Shown: piece by piece, positions 43,874 to 55,800 of the stretch | Layout: the number at the start of each line of letters is the position of its first letter | Numbering within the stretch: the first letter of the stretch is position 1 | Source: Bolinopsis microptera | Taxonomy: Eukaryota > Ctenophora > Tentaculata > Lobata > Bolinopsidae | NCBI RefSeq assembly: GCF_026151205.1 | Contig: NC_087073.1 | Location: forward strand, 6,531,001 to 6,595,000 | DNA length: 64,000 bases | Direction: 5' to 3' | Program-made: the position numbers and the translations under genes | The notes under the pieces: generated by a model | The model's database searches: none | What the model was told of the DNA's origin: nothing | The model's input: only the letters and a program-made list of their open reading frames with translations

Positions 43874-46800
43874 CTGCAATGATTACACTGGTAAGAGGGG
43901 TTTTATTAATATTATGATATTAATTGATGAATTAGTGATAAAAGGTAAATACATTTGTTTTTGTAAGTAAGAATTACATTTTTGTTATAACAACTTGTGA
44001 TTCTGCTATCTTACAAGTTTTTCAAATTCCTATTTAAGTTTAATTGGAGTTATATCCCGGCCACGAATCATGTCCATGAAAACATTGACAAATATTAATA
44101 ACAAACCTAAAGGTATGGGTTTGTGGTGTTTGATATGGAGATCTGACTGGGCATATGCCATCTGATCAGCTTCCTTTAGGAACGTTGATTTTACCCTTGT
44201 TAACGCTCTTCGTATTGGCACTCGTCTGACGTATGTATACTGTAAAAGTTAGGTATAACATTATCAGCTGGCTTCGAAAGCAAGTACCCAACTCCATATC
44301 TACAATTTACTAACAATTCTAACAAATCACGGGCACGCTTCTCCTAGAATATTGAGATATAAGTGTCGAAGCAGAGTTGAGAAAAGTGATGCACCGCTAA
44401 ACAGGAGGAAGTATTTATACCGTCACTGTCCTGCCTGAGATTGGTCCTCGGACTAAATGGTTTGTAGTTCCTGCAACTGATGTGGGTGGAGTTTACGATA
44501 TCCGGCCAGTAGAATCCGAGCTTTGGTTAGGCGCGACATTTTTCGACGACCCATCAAATTTTTTAACGAGCATAACTTTTAAACAACCACTGAGAATTGT
44601 TACAATATGACAATATTAAATTGTTCATAGCGCTAAAAGGTGTCTAGAGCTGTCGTTTACAACATCCGAGGCAATTTAAGTTACATTTTTCGACGACCCA
44701 TCAAATTTCTTTACGAGCAAAACTCTTAAACAACCACTGAGAATTGTTGCATGAAAATATTAAAGTGTTAATAGCGCTAAAATGTGTCTAGAGCTGTCGT
44801 TTACAATATCCAATGCAATTTAAGTTAAAGGGTTAATAAAACTTTAACTTTGATTTTACGACATCTCACATCACGTCATTTAAAATCTCAATTTACCGTA
44901 ATTTGACTATGTTTTCTGGGTAAATTTCTATTGATCCCGTTTGATGCGACAAGGAAAAGACTCTTATGAGGAAAGGAATTGTCTGTGCTATTAAAGTGAG
45001 CATGGCTTATCGATACGATCAACCAGCGGTGCGTCATATCTATATCCATCTACCTTAACAAAGTATTCCACGCATGTTGTGAGAAAATTCAGTCGTCAAA
45101 CCTGGACATGAACAAACCAACAACTCAATTTTCAATAGCTTTTAACTAATCAAATCCCTGATGAAACACTGACCTTAAACATGACAATAAGAGCGATGAG
45201 CCCTGCTAGACTACTGAGACTGTAGTACCAGTGTTCCTTGATCCACTTTATAGCGCTGGAGAGGGACCTCTCACTAAACACTTCTTCTAGACTGGAGAGA
45301 GGGTCCTGGGGAGAGAGTGAACTGGTCACAATAAAGTGAGAGGGAACTGGTCACAATAAAGTGACAGTGAACTGGTCACAATAAAGTGACAGTGAACTGG
45401 TCACAATTAAGTGAGAGGAAACTAGTCACAATAAAGTGACAGTGAACTGGTCACAATAAAGTAACAGTGAACTGGTCACAATAAAGTGACAGTGAATGAC
45501 TGGAGAGAGGGTCCTGGGGAGAGAGTGAACTGGTCACAATAAAGTGACAGTCAAATTTATGTGAACATTTAGTTTTAAGTGGAAAAGAAATTCGAAGTGA
45601 AATTGAAATTTAGAGCAAAACGTAAAATGTCTAAAATTCGCATCATCAGAATCGCTCACCTGAATGGATACTCCAGTAGCAGGCAGGGGTTGAGTGTGCA
45701 CTTCGCTGCATAGAGTTTTTTGCTACTGAATCGGGTTAAATAGGTCATTGGTAACTCAAATCACCGAGGGGCACATTTTGTATCGCTAGTCCCAGTCTTA
45801 CAGGGCGAAATTTCTAAATTGCCCTCAGTCGCAAATTTGGGATTTTTGTATCTCGGCTTCTAAAAGACTTAGAGACTTGAATATTGGCTTAAAATAACCG
45901 CAATAGCCTTATTTATATACAAGTTATGAAGCAATATAAGGTCTCAAGTGCCTAGTTTTAAAGATATTCACGAAAAACTGTTTTTTAATTTTGGCTACAC
46001 CAATACAAATTTGGTAATTCGTTTTGTCTTTTTGTTGCAAATTTTCACGTTACAATTTTCAAGATGCGGTTTGTGGCTATCGATAGGGCTTTATATTCTA
46101 TTGTATGGTTTTGATACAATCCTTCAGCACCTGACATAGGCAATAGGGGTCACAAACCCTGAAATGTCAGGAACTGGGTGCAGTGGCCGAGATAAATATT
46201 TGATAATTACTTGAACTCTTGACTCACATACATCTTTTTAACGGTTAGTTGGACATCTTAAACCAGTATTGAACGTTGAGTAAAACTTCTGATCCATTTG
46301 TAGCTCAGGTTATGTGCCCCAGAACCTCACGCCTGAGTGACAGTGGGCCTTATCGATCATAAGCCGCAAATCACAATGACTTTGGGCCTTAGAGACAAGG
46401 GCATTCGTACTCTTGGCTTAAATTGGCTCTTCGTTAGTATCATCAATCAGGTTTATAACTTCTATATTATCTGCCTGTTCAGTGTCCATCTGTCTCTTTG
46501 AGATTCATTATTACTTCAAGTTCAGTCATTTCGCTTCTGTTTAACTGTAGGCTTAATAAGGGACTACAGTCCAGCAATATCTCTAGATTTAGCAATATCT
46601 GGTTTCGCTACTTTTAAGGTAAAGGTGTTCAGCAAGCAAGTTTGTAAGTTTTCAGTCCTACTGTCCCAAAATATTGGCCCCCAGATCACTGATAATGCTG
46701 GAGTACTGGTAATGCACATTGCACAATATGGTAATGCTGATTCTTTGCATAACATAGCTCTTTTTTAAGTTCCTTTTTCAGCAGTCTTCCCCATTTCAGG

Positions 46801-49800
46801 GTTTGTGACCCCTATTGCCTATGTCAGGTGCTGAAGGATTGTATCAAAACCATACAATAGCATATAAAGCCCTATCGATAGCCAGAAACCGCATCTTGAA
46901 AATTGCAACGTGAAAATTTGCAACAAAAAGACAAAACGAATTACCAAATTTGTATTGGTGTAGCCAAAATTACCGATTTTTGCTAATATCTCTACAAATA
47001 AGCATTTTAGAGCATAATATAATGATTCATAAGTCTTATATAAATGTGCTCATTGCGAATATTTTTCAGTATCGGAGAAGTTTCTACGACATTTATAGCT
47101 CGAGATACAAAAATAATCCGGTTATTCAGGCTGCGATGAGCCAAAAAACAGTTTTTCGTGAATATCTTTAAAACTAGGCACTTGAGACCTTATATTGCTT
47201 CATAACTTGTATATAAATAAGGCTATTGCGGTTATTTTAAGCCAATATTCAAGTCTCTAAGTCTTTTAGAAGCCGAGATACAAAAATCCCAAATTTGCGA
47301 CTGAGGGCAATTTAGAAATTTCGCCCTGTAGGACTGGGACTAGCGATACAAAATGTGCCCCTCGGTGATTTGAGTTACCAATGACCTATTTAAGTCAGTA
47401 GCAAAAAACTCTATGCAGCGAAGTGCACACTCAACCCCTGCCTGCTACTGGAGTAGGAGGAAATGGTGATAATACCGAATTCAATTTCGCCATTTGATTT
47501 CCACCATGGTGAAATTCGAGAATGTTGGTAGTTAATGGTCCATTAAAGCATTAAGAATCTAAGGCATTCCTAAGACTAGCAGGAACCCGTCTATCTTTAA
47601 AACTAGGCACTTGAGACCTTATATTGCTTCATAACTTGTATATAAATAAGGCTATTGCGGTTATTTTAAGCCAATATTCAAGTCTCTAAGTCTTTTAGAA
47701 GCCGAGATACAAAAATCCCAAATTTGCGACTGAGGGCAATTTAGAAATTTCGCCCTGTAGGACTGGGACTAGCGATACAAAATGTGCCCCTCGGTGATTT
47801 AAGTTACCAATGACCTATTTAAGTCAGTAGCAAAAAACTCTATGCAGCGAAGTGCACACTCAACCCCTGCCTGCTACTGGAGTAGGAGGAAATGGTGATA
47901 ATACCGAATTCAATTTCGCCATTTGATTTCCACCATGGTGAAATTCGAGAATGTTGGTAGTTAATGGTCCATTAAAGCATTAAGAATCTAAGGCATTCCT
48001 AAGACTAGCAGGAACCCGTCTAACCCTAAAGTGGTGTCAAGACTCGAGAGACTAAAATAATTATTACCTATTTAATTCGCGTTTTTGACACCACTTGAGA
48101 GTCCAAATTTTGGGCACTAAAATTATTATTCCTTGGCCAATTTTTTATTTTTTCATGCTGATTTGAAGGCCATTAAAGCATTTGACCCAGTCAAAAAAGT
48201 TTCAGTTGTATATGTTTTACGGTTTTTGCGGAAAGTCGCGTTAAAGTTGATGCCGTGGTGTCAGTAAAATGGCACGGATATATACACATATATATATATA
48301 TATCGTCTCGCTTTATATATAGTAAGATGTGGAGTTTTCTCATACAATATATTTACAATAGATCATAGAAGTAAAACTAAATGAATCCGTTAGATCAGAA
48401 TGAACACAAATCAGCACGTTATTAAGGGCGTCTCGGGGAAGGAAAAAAATAGACTGAGTAACGAAGAGCAGGAAACTAAGTAACTTTATCATACTACTAA
48501 CAGGAATGAAGAGAATTTACTAACATTCTAGCACATTACTTAACTTAATCTAAATTGAGCAAATTTCCGCGTAAAATATTCTACCAATTAGATTGACGAA
48601 AATTGACTATTATATGTTGAATGTAGCGATTGTAGCGTCACTGTTCCGGCAAACAATCGGGACTCAAAAAATATAAATGGAATAAAAGTGCCAGTATTTT
48701 ACCTATGAGCTAAGAAAGCCGCACAACAAACCAGAAAAAAATTCGAAGCTGTGAAAAGTTGAAATGGATCGCGGAGACAGGATAATTATGGTAAAAGTAG
48801 TGCACCGTGTCTCTGCACGCACGTGTTTTAGTATTTTTATTTAAGATAAACCGACCTAATACAACAAATAATATTGGCGTCTCAGTTTCCCTACTTCGCC
48901 TGAAGACCTCAAACATCTTGCTGTTACTGATAATCATATGTATCATAAAGATGCCAAATTATTCAGTAAATAAAATACTGGAAGTGGTACCAAAACAGTT
49001 TAGTTATAACCCACACGTTCAAGTGGCACGTGCCACGCAGAAACGACGGTATATCTTACTATATATAAAGTGAGACGATAGTTTTCCGTGCCATTTTACT
49101 GACACCACGGCATCAACTTTAACGCGAATTTCCGCAAAAACCATAAAAGATATACAACTGAAACTTTTTTGACTGGGTCAAATGCTTTAATGGCCTTCAA
49201 ATCAGCATAAAAAAATAAAAAATTGGCCAAGAAATAGTAGTTTTAGAGCCCAAAATTTGGTACCCCAAGTGGTGTCAAAAACGCGAATTAAATAGGTAAT
49301 AATTATATTAGTCTCTTGAGTCTTGACACCATTTTAGGGTTATACGGGTTCCTGCTAGTAAGTATAAAAGTATAAAGTTACAAATCTTCACAGGAGTATT
49401 AGTTGAATTTCTGACAATTAACACATCAATAGTCGAAACTCGAAATGATTGATTTTTTCGACAAATTGAAAGTTTTGTTGACAAATGAGCTGGCGTTTAT
49501 TCTGACGTTAAAGCTACTTACTGCACAGTATTAACACTGACAAAGACGCAATTAATTGTTCCTTTTTCTAAAACTGCAAATCTCGAGATTGCGTTACTCA
49601 GTATAGGTACTCAGTATAGTACCATTAAAAGAGGCTCATTAAAAAGAAATACGTAACTTCAACTAGTAGCCTGGCGATTATCACACAAAGCTCTTATATA
49701 CTTATAGAAAACTGAGTTCCAAGGTGAAGAAATTATCAAATGGAAATAAGAAATAAGAAATACAAAAAGTTACAACAAAGATAAAACTTTCTGTGCAAAA

Positions 49801-52800
49801 CCTTTTGACTCGATTATAGACTCCCTCGAAGAAGTCTATAGATTATCAGTCGGGCTAGCAAGGATTGCCTTAGATTACAACTAATAATAAGCTATAAGCT
49901 CGAACGCTTGTCAATTGGTATCCTTGAGATTAGTGAACAAGGATGATCCCAGAACTAGTATAGAGTTGGTATTGAGTTCGCAAACACGAACTATCTCGAC
50001 AATGAACCGTAGAACAAGTGGTTAATCAGGGTTCACGCGTCGAAACACTGCCAATCCCATTACCCGACACATTACCAGCGCCGTGCACATCTGCCGTTTT
50101 CTGACAAATGTGCTTAAAGACCATTTTTAAAATTCTGAATTCTTTAACCCAAATTTCTTTTTTGGGCCAAGAACTATCCCTGAAAACCATCAGAAACCAT
50201 TAAAACCAATCGCCGGCCCCCAGAAATACTTTTTGAAAATACCTAAAATTTGTCAAAAGTGCTTTAAAATCTCGGATTTTTGAGTGGTCCTTAGGCCCTT
50301 TTGTCAAAAAACAGCAGACATGATCTCTCTGCTCCAATCTAGTAGCTATATATAAATCAGTGTAGTAATACTGGCAACTATTTCCCCGCTAAAACGTTAA
50401 CTAAGGAACAAGGTCGGAACTCTATGTCCTGCTTTTATTATACTCAAAACCTAGTGGACTACAACTGCCTGCAGTGTGTAAAGTGCTCTTAATTATAGGT
50501 GTCCCTAAAATGATCCAATTCTTTTGATATAAAACATCCAAAAAGCAAAACTCTTCAATACTCCACTGAACAGTGACTGTTCTATACAAAACTGGGAGAA
50601 AAAGAAGATATACTCACGTTAAGGTTGATGGTGACACACCTGTGCTGCTCATTACAATATCCCGAATACTCTAGACATGCTTGTCCTGCTCCCTGAGGGG
50701 GGAGAAGGGTGATATTTATGCTTACAAATGCTTACAAATAGTGGAGGAGGAAGGGGGCAGTGGTAGGGGATAGGACGCTAAACCGGGAGGCGAAGTTATA
50801 TTTAATAAAAAATAGACTATTTTTTACTATTACTAAATATAAGTTCGCCTCCCAGGGAGTGCTAAACCAGTGAAAAAAATGGTTACTGAACAGTGACGTT
50901 TAAAAGGCGTGTCCCTTTAGAGAGTTCAGCCGTTAAATGACAAGAAGTTGTCCAGTGGCTAATGGGTAAGTTACTAAACTGCCACCATATTGTCAAATCT
51001 GGGCTAATTCCGTGAAATTGAGTGGTAATGGGCAATTCAAACTTGCAAAGTTAACTGTCCCGGAGATTCCATCGGTGGTAAAATACAACTGCGAAACTGC
51101 GGGTATCGGTCAGTTAGGGAGTGGGCGCCAGTAGGGGAAGTAGTAATGCTCAAGTCGAAATAAGATCAAAACTATGAATTCCCTCCAAAGTCTCCTTGCG
51201 GCTTGCAACTCGAACACTTAATTTATTTCGTGCAAAGCTAGCACGGTATTTATCATATCACAGAAGAACTGCCGTCAAATCAAAATAAAATACTATATTT
51301 TAATATCAATTCCTTATGAAACTTAACTTAAGATGTCGCATTGATATAATAAAGATCGTTAAGGAGTTATGCAGGTCTGAACAGTTCTCGGTCGTAGTCC
51401 GTTATATAGTGTTCAGCCTTGTTTTAAATACGCCCAATCAGTAAAGTCACGAACCTGGTGAGTATGGTTGAAGTAGTCAAGGTACCGGGTAGAAGTACAC
51501 ACTCCCGTCTCCATGACAACACAGCACACATCACACGAGAGTTCCTCCTCTTCACACTGACACCCTTCTAGTCCTGCCAGCTGACATACGCTACCCTGAG
51601 GAGAGGGGTTAAGAGTAGGAGTAGGAGGGGGTTAGCAGTGCGAGGGATACTGAATCAACCAATATTCGATCAAACCGAATACCAAATCACCGAATAGCGA
51701 ATATATTCAGTCAACCGAATCGCTTACTTATACTATTCGGCCGAACACCAAGTACCGAATTTTCTAAACTATTCGGTAACCCTAGATAGTAGCACGGATG
51801 GGACGCTATACACCGATGATATTATATTCATTTTTGTGGTTAGTTATTAATATTTATGACATATTATGACATATTTCCCGGGAGTTATGTCCAATATAAA
51901 TCTATCTCTCGAGGAATCTACTTAACCGCTGAAAGGCTTAGCTTAAGCATCAAAGTCAAACTGTCTTTAAGGTAACATGCCGTAAAGGTGCTCCTAAGTA
52001 AGGAACTTTATTGGTACTGACCGCTAAACGCTGACAGATTTATAACCGCAGTAGGTACAAGACCCAAAAATAGAAACACAAATCAGTCACATGGCAACAC
52101 AGTCACATGGTATTTATAAACACCAAGATAGTTGACAAATAATCTCGAACTATCATAATATGACAACGCTTGCAATTATTTGACATTTTAATCACACCAG
52201 AACCAACCAAAGGCTGGAGATGGTTGGAGCTGAATATTATGATAATGTTCTTTAAGCATGCACTCATTGCTATGATAATTCTATTCGGGAGAAAATGAAT
52301 CGACTAAAAACCACTAAGAGCAACTCCAATTTCATCAGGTATCGAGCAGTTGGTAACTATGTGGAAGTTGCCAGGTAGATCACGGTAACTGGAGTAAAGC
52401 ACATCTCACTATAATGTTCTGATTAATTGTTGTATTCGTAAACTTTAGACCTGGTTGTAGCGCTCAGAGGCGCCAGAAGCGCCGGTTACCGAACGATCTC
52501 ATTAATATTCCCACACCTTGAAATTGGACGAGATAGCGGCCAGAGTTCACTATGAGATTATGAGACTGTCTCTAGAAGTTTAAATGCCTGGCACGTGAAT
52601 TTCAGTAGTTAACACTTCAGACTTTCAGATGGAGCGGTTTTATAGTTATAGCGTTTCAACCTGCGCGACACTTGTTCATTACTATTCAAGGGAAATCGAA
52701 TCTCGTCGAAATTTTAATCAAAGAGATCATATTAAAATCCACCCAATTCAGACCAAAATCGTTCTGCTAATATCACCAGCAATAAAAGTAGACATACTAC

Positions 52801-55800
52801 TACTGAACATGAGACTATGAATAGGGTGACGCATGTTGGTTTTGCCACGCTCCGTGGCAGCGTCAGATTCCCGTCTCAAGTCATTACTCTATACCCGTAG
52901 ATCGCACAAATAAAGTCAGAATTAAGCAATAGCAAAGGTTCATGATACAATCTAAATTTTGGGTTGGTTTTTTGCGAACATTTGACTTTATAATGAATTT
53001 ACGTTTACCTGATATGGTTACTGGTTAGGAGTTGGCTGGTGGCCATGATGGTATCAAAGGATGAGGAAAGATTAGTTGGTGCACAACTTGATGAAAAACG
53101 ATATTTTCTGGCAACTGATTTATGGGCATTGTTTCTTACTTTTATATTCGTGTGCTGCCAGGTGTTTTTATATCTTTTAATTTGCTAGCCAGATAAAATT
53201 ATTGATTGAAATTCTCATTGAGCAGTGAGCACGATTGAAATGATTCAAATTATAATCGTTAAATGCACAATTTTCCTCTGTACTCCTGTAACTCTTTCTT
53301 AAAATGAATCAATTGCCGTAATTTAAATCGTTCTACAAAGAGCGGTACGGACCACTTACGTTTCAAATGAATTCAAATTTTTCGTTAAATCACCCTTGTT
53401 AAATATCTTTGGCACTATCTTACCGCCCACTTGCACTGGTCGGAAATTTATGGGTTTCGGCTCTCTGGAAAGTATTAAATTTTTATTTAAATAACCCGCA
53501 AGGGAGGGTTGCATCTGTCACAATGTAATTACGCCATTAATTGTATAATATTTAGTTTCAAACAACTCCGTCGTAACTTTATTTATTGCAAGCGACTTAG
53601 TTTGAAGAAATGGAGTGACCTGTAACAGTGTAACCGGGCGAGGGGTTCTCCCCGAAATCAACCATAAATTTGACTTTGGGTATGTTGAAAACATATTAAA
53701 AACACATGCTGTACGACCTCTTATAAAATTTCAACCTCAGGGAGAGTTCATAGTGCACCCTAATGTTAAATATCTCAACTTCAGGGAGAGTTCATAGCGC
53801 ACCCTAACGTTAAATATTTCAACCTCAGGGAGAGTTCATAATCATAGCGCACCCTAACGTTAAATATCTCAACCTCAAGGATTATTAATTTAATAAACAA
53901 ACAAACAAAGAGACAAACCTGGCAGCGTCCGTCCTGTGTACAGGTGTTCTGGTCCTGGTTACACAGGGTTAACAGACCTTTACTTTGCGAGGCACCACAT
54001 TCTCCACTCTCACCAGTGTGCTTCGGTTAAGGAAAATAGATTTGGAAGATTTTGTCTGATCTTATATATAAGAATTTACGTCGGACAAAACCTAGGTATA
54101 TGTAACCCCCATTCCCTTGAATTTGTATGCCTCTTTAAAGTTTGACAGCTTATTTGGAGATCCTATTTCCTAAAGCAGCTTTACATATTAGGAGCCCTTT
54201 TAAACTTTAAAGTGAACGTCAGTATTTACTGACAAATAAACATGTTTCGATTAAAAGAATAACTCGCGGATATGACAAATAAAAAGTGATGCGGGGTGAA
54301 CGTTCTATACAGGCACTAATTACTACCCAATCTGTAACAAATATAATAGCAACATATACAACAAATTTTTCTTTCCAGGAATTAGGCATCCTTAACAACC
54401 TTAACAACAAATTCCCGGAAAGAGATGAACAACTCCACGGTCGTCACCGGTACTATATAGTTAGCTGGTAACCATCCTACATATTCTGGGTGCACCTAAA
54501 TATTTGAAATATTTTGGGTTCGCCTTCATGCAAATTTACATCCAAACAGTCATATTTATCCTAAGAAAACGTGTATTTGCATTCTAAAGGAACCGTGATG
54601 ACAGAACCAACATTTTGAACCCAACTTCATAAGATGAGGGAAGCCTGACGGAGGTAAGGGGAGGTTGGCGCGGGAGACGAGCAGCGAGCAGGGGTTAATT
54701 GTACCTCATCTAGGAAATAGCAGAACCTGCTAAGTTACCTACCTAGTACCTGCTATCTGTGCCTGTTATAGTGGTGTTACCATCGGAGTGTCAGTTTAAC
54801 TAGAGTGTGGACATGTTGAGGCTGAGCCACTAATTGCTGAGTAGGCTGGACTGTAACCTAGCAACTGTTGCTTAGTAACCAAATCTAGAACATGGTGTTA
54901 ACTACGCAGCATTAAAACTGTGACGGAGGTGAAGTAAGATAGGCAGTCTCTGTTTTTAACAGTGGGACACCAGCCGGGCCAATTAGCATGAACTCCCGCG
55001 CCAGCATCTCAACATACCACGACAATTACAAATATGACGCATGTTAAACTACGAGAGAGAGAGAGAGAGAAACTATTGACCAGCATATTATAACTGTAAC
55101 CTGTAGATGGGACATTAAACTGTAACCTGGCAACTGTAACCTGGTAACTGTAACCTGGTAACCTCACGATGGAGCATTTAACTTTCCCAACAACTGTAAC
55201 ATAGCATTCTTTAAGATGGAGCATTTAACTTTCCCAACAACAGCTGTAACCTATAATAACTGCAAACCAACCCACAAAGACGGTGAGGTGGATTATAAAA
55301 CTCGCTAACTCGGGGCCACTTGGAGAAGGTATTTGAAGAGGTGCAAGAAGTATACGTTTAGTTGAGTAACCTGCAAATTAGATAATATCTCACGAGCGAG
55401 AGAGAGAGAGAGGAGAAGTGTATCAAGTACAGATGAAGGAGCGCGTCTTGTGGAGCGAAACATTTATCTGGCAGGTTGCTTACACACCACACCTGCTCCA
55501 ACTTCTGCTCTTCTTAGGGATGTCACGTGTCATCCTGTTCTGGTTTCCTATTGGCTACGGCTCCAGATGGAGCTTGATGATTGGATCACGGCGCTGGGTG
55601 CTGTATGCTGGGACGGGTAGAAGCCAAAAACGCAAAATGGTAATTGTAAATGATGTCTTAGATCCAGAAATGGTGCTGAGCAGATTGGAAGGTTGGCCAG
55701 TACTTTGTGAGCGTAATTTTAGGGAACCATGCCATGATGCTAAAGTAAGGGCGCCGGCGCATGTATGATTAATCAGCTTCAATCGTAGAAACTAGAAAAG

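Noticed and set aside
55418-55768. 116-codon plus-strand frame in an ADAM10 intron
   Set aside because: It opens with a non-ATG codon, shows no domain, and lies antisense in an intron with repeats. Kept out as unsupported.
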